Assembly (NCBI GenBank): GCA_009838645.1
Contig: VXRC01000017.1
Location: 121,553 to 185,552 of the forward strand
DNA length: 64,000 nt
Source: Gemmatimonadota bacterium
GTDB lineage: Bacteria; JAAXHH01
Reading direction: 5' to 3'
Position numbers and translations under genes: made by a program. The notes below the pieces were generated by a model, which did not search any database, was not told the origin of the DNA, and was given only the letters and a program-made list of their open reading frames with translations. Position 1 is the first letter of the stretch; every line of letters starts with the position of its first letter. Below, in pieces: positions 49,206-58,701 of the stretch.

Positions 49206-51236
49206 ATGAAAACACGCGTGTTCAAACGGCTTGAATCCGATAGAAGCGAGCGTTCCGTGCATATCGGCGACCTGATCATCTTCCGTCATCGCGGGGACAT
49301 TCAGATCGGCATGCTGCAGGCGGTTTCCAGGAAGAAACTCAAGGTGGCGACCTCCGCCAACCGGGTCATGGACATTTCAACGGACCCCATCGTGCGGTAT
49401 ACCGATATCCGGGTCCGCGACCTGCCGGAAATGCTGGCCGTCCGGCGGAAAATCGAGGACCAGGCCCTTTCCTTCGACCTTGAAGAGGTCTGGGACATCC
49501 TCAGGGACGATCCCACCGTATTCACCTCGGAAGACATCGGTGAACTGTACTGGGGCGAACCCGGCTCGCCCGAGCAGCGGGCGGCCATGCAGCTGCACCT
49601 GAGCCGCCAGTGCCTGTACTTCTGCGAACGGGACAACGGCTTCACGTCCCGCACGACCGACCAGGTCAGAGACATCCTGGACAAAGAGGCCCGTCAGCGC
49701 GCCGTGAGCACCGAGCGGGAAGGATTCGACCGCTGGCTCGCGGACGAAACGCAACAGGATCTCCAGTCCCTGACGAACCGCCAGAAGCGCTGGCTTTCCC
49801 ACCTCCGGGAGTACGTCATTCAGGGCGACGACTACGCCGCGATCGACCAGGTGCGAATCCTGCTGAAGGAAATGCCCAACCTGGCGGGCGGCGATCCGCA
49901 GCGATCCGTTTTCGAAGTCATGGTACGCAAGGGGTTCTGGGACGAAGACGAAAACCTCGATCTGCTGCGTTACGAGATACCAACTGAGTTTTCCGACGAG
50001 GTACTCGATTACGCCGTGGCCTGCCGATCCTCCGAATCCGGCCGGGAAGACCTGACCGGGTTGCCGATCCTGTCGATTGACGATGCGTCCACGCAGGATA
50101 TAGACGACGCCCTCTCCGCGGAACGGACCGAGGACGGCTACCGGATCGGCGTGCATATCACCGACGTGGCGGACCTCGTGCCCCGGGATTCGGTCCTGGA
50201 CCTCGCGGCACGGGAAAGGATGTCGTCCGTCTACCTGCCGGATCGGCACATACCCATGCTGCCCGCCAACCTCTCCCAGGACCACTGTGCGCTGCTCGAG
50301 GGCGAACGGCGCTGTGCCATCAGTTTCTTCTTCACGCTGTCATCCGATTTCGAGCTGCTGGATTCCCGGATCATGCCTACCCTGATCGTCAACCGGGCGA
50401 GGCTGTCCTACGAAGAAGCCAACCGGCTGCTGGGAACGATTGAGCAACCCTACGCCGAAGTGCTTCAGATCCTGAACCAGGCGGTGGACGTCTTCTATCA
50501 GCGTCGCATCGACCAGGGCGCGGTCGACCTGGAACGCAGCGTAGTCTCGATCAAGGTGGACGGCGAGAAGCGAATCCGGATCGTGCTTCGGGACACTTCC
50601 ACCCGGTCCGAACACATCGTGTCGGAACTGATGATCCTCGCCAACCGGACCGCCGCGGCGTACCTGGCCGGCCGCGACATACCCGCGATTTACCGTACCC
50701 AGGCCGAGACCGACCTGGGCGACCTGGAGCAGGCGGAACACGACGCGGTCTGGCGCTTCCTGGTACTGAGAGGAATGAAACCTCTCGAACTCAGCCTGAA
50801 GTCCCGTCCGCACGCCACGCTGGGCGTAGACACCTACTGCCAGATCACGTCGCCAATCCGTCGCTACGCCGACCTGGTTCTTCAGCGGCAGTTGCGGACG
50901 GCCCTGACGGAAGGCCCTCCGGCCTACGACGCAGATGAAATGATGGATGAGCTTTCCGCCCTCGAACGCAGCAGAATACTGAACAAGATCCAGGCCAGGC
51001 GGGAATGGTACTGGTTGCTCAAGCACCTCGAACAACAGAAAGACGTCCACATCAGGGCGATCGTCCTCGAGACGCGGGAACGAAACATCCTGGTCGAGTT
51101 TCCGGATTACGGAACGCGGATGGCGGTCAAGGTGGAGGGAAGGCCTTCACCGGGTGAAGAGATCGTGTTGAGTCCCGTCGCAATCGACCCGTGGTCGGGA
51201 ACGCTGAGATTGCGGCAGGTTACAGATCAATCCTGA
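49206..51236 (+). CDS. RNB-domain 3'-5' exoribonuclease (RNase II/R family)
   Basis: A 676-residue single-strand RNA exonuclease. The catalytic RNB domain runs from about residue 275, with the metal-binding motif ILSIDDASTQDIDDALS. The later segment VYLPDRHIPMLPANLSQ follows, and the conserved CQITSPIRRYADLV lies near the C-terminus. The N-terminal part lacks an obvious cold-shock pair and begins with a short beta-barrel-like region (HIGDLIIFRHRGDIQIGM). The C-terminal S1 domain seems degenerate. I chose ATG 49206, with AGGA 7 nt upstream; an ATG at 49134 is in frame. It is divergent from the MBL gene. Confidence 0.9.
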   Translation: MKTRVFKRLESDRSERSVHIGDLIIFRHRGDIQIGMLQAVSRKKLKVATSANRVMDISTDPIVRYTDIRVRDLPEMLAVRRKIEDQALSFDLEEVWDILRDDPTVFTSEDIGELYWGEPGSPEQRAAMQLHLSRQCLYFCERDNGFTSRTTDQVRDILDKEARQRAVSTEREGFDRWLADETQQDLQSLTNRQKRWLSHLREYVIQGDDYAAIDQVRILLKEMPNLAGGDPQRSVFEVMVRKGFWDEDENLDLLRYEIPTEFSDEVLDYAVACRSSESGREDLTGLPILSIDDASTQDIDDALSAERTEDGYRIGVHITDVADLVPRDSVLDLAARERMSSVYLPDRHIPMLPANLSQDHCALLEGERRCAISFFFTLSSDFELLDSRIMPTLIVNRARLSYEEANRLLGTIEQPYAEVLQILNQAVDVFYQRRIDQGAVDLERSVVSIKVDGEKRIRIVLRDTSTRSEHIVSELMILANRTAAAYLAGRDIPAIYRTQAETDLGDLEQAEHDAVWRFLVLRGMKPLELSLKSRPHATLGVDTYCQITSPIRRYADLVLQRQLRTALTEGPPAYDADEMMDELSALERSRILNKIQARREWYWLLKHLEQQKDVHIRAIVLETRERNILVEFPDYGTRMAVKVEGRPSPGEEIVLSPVAIDPWSGTLRLRQVTDQS

Positions 51237-51254
51237 ACCGGAAGGAGCATATCC

Positions 51255-51656
51255 TTGGTAAAGATACGTTCACTGGAGCACGTAGCCGTGGCCTACCGGG
51301 ACACGGACGCCGCGGCAAAGTGGTACTGCGACGTGCTGGGCTTCGAAATCGCGCTCAAGTTCAACAACCCGGGGAACGACGCGAATTTCTACTTCGTTCG
51401 CGATCCCGCCGGCACCTGTTTCATCGAGATCATTGCCATGCCCGAAGGAGACGACACGCAACTCGTCGACATCCGGACCGCCCACGTGCATATCGCCTTC
51501 AACGTGGATGACATGGACGCAGCGGTTGCCGTGCTGGAATCGAAGGGGGTAAAGCTGGAAGGTCCGCCGGTCCGGGCCGGGCAGAACATCCTGCTCTTCT
51601 TCCGAGATCCGGAAGGCGCGCCGCTGCAGCTGGTACAACGGGCGAAACCGCTCTGA
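51255..51656 (+). CDS. VOC (glyoxalase/bleomycin-resistance) family protein
   Basis: A 133-residue protein with two beta-alpha-beta3 modules. The N-terminal module starts LEHVAVAYRDTDAAAKWYCDVLGFE and the second is VHIAFNVDDMDAAVAVLESKG followed by FFRDPEGAPLQLVQ. Metal ligands of glyoxalase I can be placed as His in LEHVAV, Glu in FIEIIA, His in AHVHIAF and Glu in RDPEG. The start is TTG at 51255, with AAGGAG 7 nt upstream. It follows the exoribonuclease gene by 18 bp and converges with the TonB receptor gene. A role in detoxifying an aldehyde or isomerising a small acid is inference. Confidence 0.87.
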   Translation: MVKIRSLEHVAVAYRDTDAAAKWYCDVLGFEIALKFNNPGNDANFYFVRDPAGTCFIEIIAMPEGDDTQLVDIRTAHVHIAFNVDDMDAAVAVLESKGVKLEGPPVRAGQNILLFFRDPEGAPLQLVQRAKPL

Positions 51657-51666
51657 GGCCGAGACT

Positions 51667-54288
51667 TCAGAATCCGATTTCGAAACCGAGCCGGATCTCC
51701 CGGGGCGGGGCGTACTGCTGGGGGTCGAGGCTCAAAAGGCGCCGCAGCCGGACAAACTCCTCCGACCGGCCCGTAAATGACTCCAGGGTATATCCGTCGT
51801 CTCCCGGACGGCCCGTGTTGGCGTAAACGCTGACGACGTTCCGGCGGTCGAACACGTTCCGGACTTCCGAGAACACCGTGTAAGCGAACCGGCCGGCCCT
51901 GAAGCGCTTCCTGAGGCGCAAGTCGAGGTTCGCGAAGGCCGGCAGGCGCGCCTGGTTCCGCTCGATTTCCGTACGTTCGCGCAGGGCGTTGGTCGGCGTA
52001 TAGGGCAGGCCGCTGCCGAAATAACCGACCAGGGACATCCCCCATCCCCGCAATGGAACGCCCAGTATGCGCTTCTGTGCGGTTTCGGGCGCGAGCACGT
52101 TCACCACGGCTTTCAGGGTGTGCCGTTGGTCGAAGGCGAGGGGGAAATAGCCTCTTTCCGCGGGATCGGCGGCGCCGGTCGGCCTGGCCTGCTCCGCGTG
52201 CTCCTGGGGCGTGGACGCGCTTCCGCGGGCGATGGAATAGGTGTAGTTGAAGGATCCGGAAATCACGCGCGACATTTCCCGTTTCACGATCAGCTCCACG
52301 CTGCGCACGGAACCGAAGTCCGCATTGTTGAAGATGTAATACATCCCGCCGGGATACTGGACCTGCGCCGTCGACGTCAGGTTGGAGATGGTCTTGTAGG
52401 ATGCCGTGAACCCGACGCGAACGTCCTCGGACAACATATGTTCCAGGCCGAACTCATAGGCCACGGTCTTCTGCGGGGACAGGTCGGGATTCCCCAGTCG
52501 CGGGGATTCGCCGCTGAAGTCGCGCCGCAGGTTCGTATAGGCATGGCGGAACTCTGGCGGCTGGTAGAAGTAGCCGTAGTTGAAGCGGAGCAGGCTTCGC
52601 GGCGTGAAGGAGTGGGAAACGCCCAGACGGGGACTCAGCCGCAACTTGGTCGAGTTGTCCCTTTGCGCGGCCTGGCCCGATGGAAGATCGACGAAAAACC
52701 GCTGGCTCGTGTCCAGGTAATCCATCCGGAGACCGGCGTCCACGATCAACCTGTTCAACTCCAGCCTGTTCTGAAAGTAAAGGGCGCCTTCCACGGGATT
52801 GACGGTGTACCTCTGGCCCTGCGGTACGGCCTGCAGGAACGACCGCTCGTTCCAGTCCAGCCGGTACCACTGCGCTTCGACGCCCGCCCGGACCTGGTTC
52901 CAGTAGGTGACCTGCCCGCTCAGGTCCGCCCTGGCGCCGTAATAGGTCGCCCGGGCATCCCGGTACAGCGGGAAGAAGTCGCTGCCTTCCGTGAACGGCA
53001 ATCCCTCGTATCGATCGGACGGCAACTGGGTGGACTCGTAGATCGACCCGTTGTATTGACCTAGATCGTCCTCCGAATAGCCCGGCCACTCCGACCAATA
53101 TCTGTCCGCCAGCATGGTGGGAAACAGGATGCTGTTGGTGGCATACCTGTAAAACCGTGCGGTATAGAAGAGTCGCGGACTGATGTTCTGGCTGACGGAC
53201 AGGTTGAGCGCCTGGCTGCCGGCCTGTTTTTCCGGTAGTCCGTCCGGATTGAAATCGTAAGAAAGCCCATTCTGATTGCGATGGTCATACTGAAGATGGC
53301 GCTGGCGGAAGTAGTGGCCGCTGATCTTCAGCTTCATGAGGGGATAGGGCTTGAACACCAGGTTTCCCGCCACCGTGGCCAGCGAACGGCTGTTGTGGGG
53401 GATATGGTGTCCGTCGCTCAGCATCTGGCCTGAAAGGAAATAGCCGCCACGGTCCCGGAACCAGGGCAGCGCGCCGCTCAAGGTCCCTTCCAGGCGCCCT
53501 CCCCGTCCCGCCGCGTTTTCGTCGTAACTTCCCGCCTCCAGGTCATACTGGGACTGCAGCGTCGTCGCGGCCCTGAAGGTACCCGACAGGGGACCGCTTC
53601 CCTCGCGGGTCACGATATTGACCACACCCGACATGGCCTCCCCGTACTGCGCGTTGAAGCCGCCCCGGTTGACGACCAGTTCCTCGACCGAAGCCAGGGG
53701 TATATGCGTACCCATACCGCCCAGCAGGGGATCCTCCAGGGTGGCGCCGTCCACGTAGTAGGAGATCTCGTTCGCCCGGCCGCCTCGAACGTGCAGGCCG
53801 CCCTCGGCGTCGCGGATCACCCCGTTCTGGAGAAAGATCAGGTCCGACAAATCCGTTACGGGCAAGGACTCGATTTCCCGGGGGACGATCAATTCACTCG
53901 AAGCGGTCAGGTCCGACCGGACGGACGTCCTCTGCGCGGTGATGGTAACGGGTTCGGCCAGGTCGAGCATCGTCGTTTCCAGCTTGAAGTCGATCCGCGT
54001 GGTGCGGTCGCTGTTGACGGTGAGCACCTGGGTGCGGACGGGCAGGTAGCCGATCATCTGCACTCCGAGCCGGTACGCGCCCACGGGAACGTTTAGGATG
54101 AAATACTCCCCGTTCAAGCCGGAAATGGCCCGTGATTCGGTGCCCTCTACGCGTACCGTGACGCCGGCCAGCGGATCACCGGTCGCCGCGTCCTGTACAA
54201 ACCCCGTGACCTTGCCGGAGGTGACGGCCAGGGCGGAACCCGGTACGAGTCCGCAGATAAGAATGATCAGCAAAGCGATGCGCTTCAT
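51667..54288 (-). CDS. TonB-dependent receptor with carboxypeptidase-like regulatory domain
   Basis: An 873-residue outer-membrane receptor. The signal peptide MKRIALLIILICGLVPGSALA is followed by a CarboxypepD_reg-like strand set (KVTGFVQDAATGDPLAGVTVRVEG). The plug has LHVRGGRANEISYYVDGA and GFNAQYGEAMSGVVNIVTREG. The long barrel ends LGFEIGF, with a terminal aromatic residue. This architecture is typical of Bacteroidota-like or FCB receptors for large or complex ligands. ATG 54288 has GGAGG just upstream and lies about 40 nt after the predicted sigma-54 transcription start, whereas the longer frame from 54324 would begin at or before that point. Confidence 0.93.
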   Translation of the reverse strand: MKRIALLIILICGLVPGSALAVTSGKVTGFVQDAATGDPLAGVTVRVEGTESRAISGLNGEYFILNVPVGAYRLGVQMIGYLPVRTQVLTVNSDRTTRIDFKLETTMLDLAEPVTITAQRTSVRSDLTASSELIVPREIESLPVTDLSDLIFLQNGVIRDAEGGLHVRGGRANEISYYVDGATLEDPLLGGMGTHIPLASVEELVVNRGGFNAQYGEAMSGVVNIVTREGSGPLSGTFRAATTLQSQYDLEAGSYDENAAGRGGRLEGTLSGALPWFRDRGGYFLSGQMLSDGHHIPHNSRSLATVAGNLVFKPYPLMKLKISGHYFRQRHLQYDHRNQNGLSYDFNPDGLPEKQAGSQALNLSVSQNISPRLFYTARFYRYATNSILFPTMLADRYWSEWPGYSEDDLGQYNGSIYESTQLPSDRYEGLPFTEGSDFFPLYRDARATYYGARADLSGQVTYWNQVRAGVEAQWYRLDWNERSFLQAVPQGQRYTVNPVEGALYFQNRLELNRLIVDAGLRMDYLDTSQRFFVDLPSGQAAQRDNSTKLRLSPRLGVSHSFTPRSLLRFNYGYFYQPPEFRHAYTNLRRDFSGESPRLGNPDLSPQKTVAYEFGLEHMLSEDVRVGFTASYKTISNLTSTAQVQYPGGMYYIFNNADFGSVRSVELIVKREMSRVISGSFNYTYSIARGSASTPQEHAEQARPTGAADPAERGYFPLAFDQRHTLKAVVNVLAPETAQKRILGVPLRGWGMSLVGYFGSGLPYTPTNALRERTEIERNQARLPAFANLDLRLRKRFRAGRFAYTVFSEVRNVFDRRNVVSVYANTGRPGDDGYTLESFTGRSEEFVRLRRLLSLDPQQYAPPREIRLGFEIGF

Positions 54289-54339
54289 CGGCCTCCAGTT
54301 CCTCTCAAGTTTCGACGTAATCATCCATTACCAGCAGTT

Positions 54340-54355
54340 CGCAAAAAACATGCCG
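54340..54355 (-). promoter_or_regulatory. Sigma-54 -24/-12 promoter upstream of the TonB receptor
   Basis: On the minus strand CGGCATG-TTTT-TTGCG matches the consensus TGGCACG-N4-TTGCW, with the diagnostic GG at 54354-54353, ten bases, then GC at 54342-54341. Transcription would start near 54330, about 40 nt before the receptor start codon. An NtrC-type activator and its sensor kinase are encoded next door. Confidence 0.75.
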
Positions 54356-54366
54356 ACAGGCGATTA

Positions 54367-54404
54367 CCACGTTCATTTTTTGCCGGAAACGTGCAAAAAC
54401 GTGG
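54367..54404 (-). promoter_or_regulatory. Inverted repeat next to the sigma-54 promoter, candidate activator site
   Basis: Left arm CCACGTT-CAT-TTTTTGC (54367-54383) and right arm GCAAAAA-CGTGG (54393-54404) are complementary apart from a 3-nt insertion. The element lies 12-50 bp upstream of the -24 box, closer than most enhancer sites but plausible for the adjacent NtrC-type regulator. Confidence 0.5.
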
Positions 54405-54504
54405 AATTCCGGGATCAAAATGCCCAGGTCGCGGGGATTCTGCGCGAAATGCGGGCGTAAACCGGAAATCCCCTTCGGAACGATGTGAAAGGATTTGCAT
54501 AGAC

Positions 54505-55398
54505 TCAGCTTCCCGCTGTCCCGGCGTAGCAGGCCAGGCTGACCAGGCTGGCCAGGCTGACCAGGCTGACCGCGATACGCCGTTTCTTGTCCAGGTAGCG
54601 ATCGGCTTCCTCGAACCTGCGCCGCTTCTCCGCGCCGGCGGCGTATATGTCGATTTTGCCGTACAGGGTATCCAGGGCGGCGGTCAGGGCCTCGCCTTCC
54701 AGCGCGCCGCTCTGAATCAGCTTCTCCAGTGCGCGTATGCGGAAACGGTCCATGCCCCAGTACGCGCGCGACAACTGGTCCTCGTGGCCGCCGTACTTCA
54801 GCAGCAGGGGTTCGTCCACGTAGAGCACGGGTTCCCGCGCGCAGATGCGCAACCAAAGATCGTAGTCTTCGCAGACCGGAAGTTCCGGGTCGAACACGCC
54901 GAAGCGTTCGAACAGATCACGATGTATCAGCGCGGAAGAAGGGGAGATAACGCACAGGGGCAGACAATGATGGAAGATGTGTCCGCCGTACTTGGCGTGC
55001 TTTTTCATCGGATTGACCCGCCTGCCCTTGCGGATCCAGATCTCATCGGTGTGGCAGAACCTGTATCGCGGATCTCCTTTAAGCGCGCTCCACTGTCTTT
55101 CCAACTTGCGGGGAAGCCATTCGTCGTCGGAATCGAGCAAGGCGATCCAATCGTGTTTCGCCGCGCTGATGCCGTGATTCCTGGCCGCACTCACGCCCTG
55201 GTTTTCCTGGCAAAGGTACCGCACACCGGGAAAAGTGCGGACGAGGGCGGGGGTACCGTCCGTCGAACCGTCGTCGACCACGATGATTTCGGCCGGCGGC
55301 ACAGTCTGTTCCAGGACGGACCGGATCGCCGACGGAAGCCGGTCTTCCCGGTTGTAAGTGGGAATCACGACGGAGATGGGACGGATTGTAGTTTTCAT
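54505..55398 (-). CDS. Family 2 glycosyltransferase
   Basis: A 297-residue GT-A fold glycosyltransferase. It starts ISVVIPTYNREDRLPSAIRSVL, has the DDGSTDGT nucleotide-sugar motif and a DSDDEW metal site, and ends the catalytic part with VCEDYDLWLRIC. It probably adds a sugar to an envelope polysaccharide or glycan. The C-terminal tail contains tandem repeats (SLVSLASLVSLA) encoded by 9-bp DNA units. It follows the response-regulator gene by 21 bp on the same strand, but a functional link to it is uncertain. Confidence 0.9.
   Translation of the reverse strand: MKTTIRPISVVIPTYNREDRLPSAIRSVLEQTVPPAEIIVVDDGSTDGTPALVRTFPGVRYLCQENQGVSAARNHGISAAKHDWIALLDSDDEWLPRKLERQWSALKGDPRYRFCHTDEIWIRKGRRVNPMKKHAKYGGHIFHHCLPLCVISPSSALIHRDLFERFGVFDPELPVCEDYDLWLRICAREPVLYVDEPLLLKYGGHEDQLSRAYWGMDRFRIRALEKLIQSGALEGEALTAALDTLYGKIDIYAAGAEKRRRFEEADRYLDKKRRIAVSLVSLASLVSLACYAGTAGS
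54534..54571. repeat. Short tandem repeat at the glycosyltransferase 3' end
   Basis: Four 9-bp units of CAGGCTGRC type encode a hydrophobic Leu-Val-Ser repeat near the end of the glycosyltransferase. A change in copy number would be in frame and tolerated. Confidence 0.75.
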
Positions 55399-55419
55399 GC
55401 GGTGCCATCCTGAAGCCCG

Positions 55420-56769
55420 TCAATGAAGACCGTATTTCTTGATCTTGTACTGGATGGTCCTGACCGTGACGCCCAGGGCTTCCGCCGCGCGCGTCCGGTT
55501 TCCGCCGGATTCCAGCAGCGCCTGTTGGATGAGGCGTTTTTCGGCCTGTCCCCTGGAGTCCTTGAGTGACCCCTGGACGGGGGCCGCGTCCGCTTCGATC
55601 ACGGGCGCGAGGGGAAAGCCGGGCAGATGTTCCGGCAGGATGCGTTCTCCGTCGCTCAATACGACGGCGCTCTCGATGGCGTTCTCCACTTCCCGGATGT
55701 TCCCGGGCCAGTCGTACCTCGTGCAGATCTCCAGGGCTTCCTCGGAGATATACTTGTCGCCGAGGCCGTTCTCCCGCGTGTACTTCCGAATGAAGTAATC
55801 GATGAGCGGCGGGATGTCGTCCCGGTGCTCGCGAAGGGGCGGCACCACGATGGGCAGGACGTTCAACCGGTAGTAAAGGTCCTGGCGGTAGCGCCCCTCG
55901 GCGACCGCGTCTTCCAGGTTGAGGTTGGTTGCCGCGATCACCCGGACGTCGATGTGCAACGGTTTCGTGCCTCCGAGTCGTTCGAACCGGCGTTCCTGCA
56001 GCACGCGCAGCAGCTTGACCTGGACAGCCCCGCTGATCTCGCCGATTTCGTCCAGGAAGATCGTCCCGCCGGCCGCCCGCTCGAAATACCCTTTGCGCGT
56101 CGTGCTCAGTGCGCCGGTATACGCCCCCTTTTCGGTCCCGAAGAGTTCGCTTTCCAGCAGGCTTTCGGGAATGGAGGCGCAACTTACATCCACGAAAGGA
56201 CGTTCCTTGCGGTAGCTTCTGGTGTGGATCGCCCGGGCGATCAGGCTCTTGCCCGTACCGCTTTCACCGAGCAGCAGGACCGTGGTATTGGCCCTGGCGA
56301 CTTTCTCCACACGGTCGAAGATTTCCCTGATCTGGGGGCTTTCGCCGATGATATCCGGGTCGGGGATGGAAGACGGTTTGGGTGATGCATCCGTACGCCG
56401 CCGGTTCTTCTTCTCCTGCAGCGCGCCTTCTATGGTAGCGAGCAGTTCCTCGAACTTCACCGGCTTGGTCAGATAGGTAAAAGCGCCGTCGCGCATGGCC
56501 TTGACGGCCGTCTCCACGGTGGCGAAGGCCGTCATCATGATGATACTCGTTTCCGGTGAAGTGCCGGTCATGCGCTTGATCAGGTTCAGGCCGTTGACCC
56601 GGGGCATTTTCATGTCAGTGAGCAAGACGTCGAACTGGCCGTTCCGGGCCGTTTCATAGGCCTGCTCCCCGTCCGTTACCCCCGTGACTTCGTACCCCTC
56701 GCCCGACAGCAACTCGACCAGCCCCTCTCGGGTGTTCCGGTCGTCTTCCGCGATCAGGATGCGTTCCAT
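55420..56769 (-). CDS. Sigma-54-dependent response regulator (NtrC/AtoC family)
   Basis: A 449-residue three-domain activator. The receiver domain has acidic residues in IAEDDRN and the phosphorylation site in VLLTDMKMPRVNG. The AAA+ domain has Walker A GESGTGKS, the sigma-54 contact loop EKGAYTGAL (GAFTGA variant with Tyr) and Walker B GTIFLDEIGE. The Fis-like HTH at the C-terminus reads NRTRAAEALGVTVRTIQYKIKKYG. It should activate sigma-54 promoters when phosphorylated by the sensor kinase encoded directly upstream. A matching promoter lies before the TonB receptor at 54340. Confidence 0.96.
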   Translation of the reverse strand: MERILIAEDDRNTREGLVELLSGEGYEVTGVTDGEQAYETARNGQFDVLLTDMKMPRVNGLNLIKRMTGTSPETSIIMMTAFATVETAVKAMRDGAFTYLTKPVKFEELLATIEGALQEKKNRRRTDASPKPSSIPDPDIIGESPQIREIFDRVEKVARANTTVLLLGESGTGKSLIARAIHTRSYRKERPFVDVSCASIPESLLESELFGTEKGAYTGALSTTRKGYFERAAGGTIFLDEIGEISGAVQVKLLRVLQERRFERLGGTKPLHIDVRVIAATNLNLEDAVAEGRYRQDLYYRLNVLPIVVPPLREHRDDIPPLIDYFIRKYTRENGLGDKYISEEALEICTRYDWPGNIREVENAIESAVVLSDGERILPEHLPGFPLAPVIEADAAPVQGSLKDSRGQAEKRLIQQALLESGGNRTRAAEALGVTVRTIQYKIKKYGLH

Positions 56770-56835
56770 GGATGACCTCTGTTCCCTCTAGTCCCGAAAG
56801 CCGGGCCGGACCGCGCCGGACCAATCCGTGCCGGA

Positions 56836-58701
56836 CTACTCCGCATCAGCGTTACCGGGTGCCTGTCCGGCGGAAGGCTCGGCGACTTCCGCTTCCAGCG
56901 CCGGCAGGGTCAGCGTGAAGGCCGTCCCCTTGCCGGGTGTGCTTTCGACCGAGATCACGCCCCCGTGTTTTTCTACGATCTGCTGGGCGATGGGCAGGCC
57001 CAGGCCCGTACCGGTCGACTTGGACGTGTAGTACACCTCGAATATACGATCCAGCCGGCCGGGATCAATACCCCTTCCCGTATCTTCGAATTTAATGTGG
57101 ACCTGGGGGCTTTCGCCGAAGCCCTCCACGGTCAGGTCGCCGCGGTTGCGGGGCGGCGCCCGTTCCGTGGAGATCGTAAGCGTGCCTCCGGCCTCCATGG
57201 CGTCGAAAGCATTCAGCATGATATTCAAAAACACCTGCTTGATCTGGTTGACATCGACCGATACCGGCAGTTCGCCTTTTTGGTACCGGGTGTCGATGCG
57301 GACGCCCCGTTCCTGGGCCGTGCCCCGGTGGGTCGCGACGACTTCGTCGAGCACCTCGTTGATGTCGTGGGGGAAAGGCACCAGATCGGGCGGCCGAGCG
57401 TAGTTCAGGAAGTTCTCGACGAGGCTGTCGATACGCCAGATTTCCGAAATCACCTTCTCATAGTGCCCGCCCGGTTTATCCAGGTCGCCGTTCTGCTTCT
57501 CCATGTCCCGCTTGAGAATCCTGAGGTTGATGATCATGGAATTGAGCGGATTCCGGATCTCGTGGGAGAGTATGGTGGCGAATTTGCTCAGCGTCGCCAG
57601 CCGCTCGGCCTGTTTCAAGCGGCGTTCCTTCTCCAGCAGTTCGCGGGCCATCTGGTTGAACTCCCGGGCCAGGGTCGTCAGTTCGCCATGGCCCGGCGTT
57701 TCGATGGTATGGGTCAGCCTGCCCCGGGCGAACAACTGTGCGCCGCGCACCAGTTCGTAGATCGGGCGGACGATTTTGCGGACGACGAGCACACCGATCA
57801 GCGAAGCGACCGCCGCGCTGATCACCATGAGTACGCTGATTCCCAGGATCATGTCACGAGACCTGGCAAAGGCCCGGTCCGCCGGTTGTTCGATGACGAC
57901 CTTCCACCCGATCGGCGTGACGGTCGCGAATGCGGCGACCATCTCACCCGACGCCCCGTTGTAGACCAGCGTGCCGCTCTGCCGTTCACCCAGTGCCGTG
58001 CCGACGGGGGAGCCGGACAAATCGTCCTGGCGGTACACCCTTTCCCGTTCAGGATGGGCTATCAGGCGGCCGTTGCCGGTCGCGACGTAGGCGTTGCCGA
58101 ATCCTTCCCGCTGTCCCTCCCCCAGTTGAATGTTGTCCACCAGGTCCCACATGTCCTTCAGGCTCACCCGCGCTGCGAGGTATCCCGTGTGCTCGTCGAG
58201 ACGCCGCACGGGCACGATGATCGTCACCGCGGGCAGGCCGTCGCCCGCAATGAACACCGCGGAGATCGTGGTCCCGTCCTCCGGAGGAAGCGCCAGGTCC
58301 GGCCGTGCCCGCAACGGCCCTTCGAGCCGCGTCGTCAGCCTTTCGCTTCCCGACAGGTCAAGCACGGCCAGTTCGCCGAGGAAGTCCTGCCGGATGACCA
58401 GGTTGTCGATCAACTGCTGGTACACCGCGTCCGTCGCGTCGATCATGTCCATGTTGTCCGCGGCGAGGTCGATCACGCGCTGCGCCTGTTCGATATACAA
58501 GCGGATCTCGTTGCTCGCCCGGCGTGCGACCTCGAGGTTGCCGTCCGCCACCGTGTCCTCGATCGAACGGCGGGCCGTGGCGAGCAGAAGCAGTCCGACG
58601 ATCAGCACCGGAATGGTGGCCAGCGCGATATGGGACACGAGCAGCCGTGGCCACAACCCTTCTCGTAAGTTTCTGGGAAACATGAATTTGCGCGCCGTCA
58701 A
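56836..58701 (-). CDS. Membrane sensor histidine kinase
   Basis: A 621-residue kinase. A first membrane helix lies at about residues 22-43, a periplasmic double-Cache-like sensor follows, and a second helix lies at about 290-312. HAMP (KIVRPIYELVRGAQ), the dimerisation and phospho-acceptor domain with His in LSHEIRNPLNSM, and an ATPase domain with NIMLNAFDAM, DTGRGI and GTGLGLPI complete it. Its ATG overlaps the stop of the upstream solute-binding protein gene by 4 nt, so the two are translationally coupled. It is the likely partner of the NtrC-type regulator. Confidence 0.96.
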   Translation of the reverse strand: MTARKFMFPRNLREGLWPRLLVSHIALATIPVLIVGLLLLATARRSIEDTVADGNLEVARRASNEIRLYIEQAQRVIDLAADNMDMIDATDAVYQQLIDNLVIRQDFLGELAVLDLSGSERLTTRLEGPLRARPDLALPPEDGTTISAVFIAGDGLPAVTIIVPVRRLDEHTGYLAARVSLKDMWDLVDNIQLGEGQREGFGNAYVATGNGRLIAHPERERVYRQDDLSGSPVGTALGERQSGTLVYNGASGEMVAAFATVTPIGWKVVIEQPADRAFARSRDMILGISVLMVISAAVASLIGVLVVRKIVRPIYELVRGAQLFARGRLTHTIETPGHGELTTLAREFNQMARELLEKERRLKQAERLATLSKFATILSHEIRNPLNSMIINLRILKRDMEKQNGDLDKPGGHYEKVISEIWRIDSLVENFLNYARPPDLVPFPHDINEVLDEVVATHRGTAQERGVRIDTRYQKGELPVSVDVNQIKQVFLNIMLNAFDAMEAGGTLTISTERAPPRNRGDLTVEGFGESPQVHIKFEDTGRGIDPGRLDRIFEVYYTSKSTGTGLGLPIAQQIVEKHGGVISVESTPGKGTAFTLTLPALEAEVAEPSAGQAPGNADAE

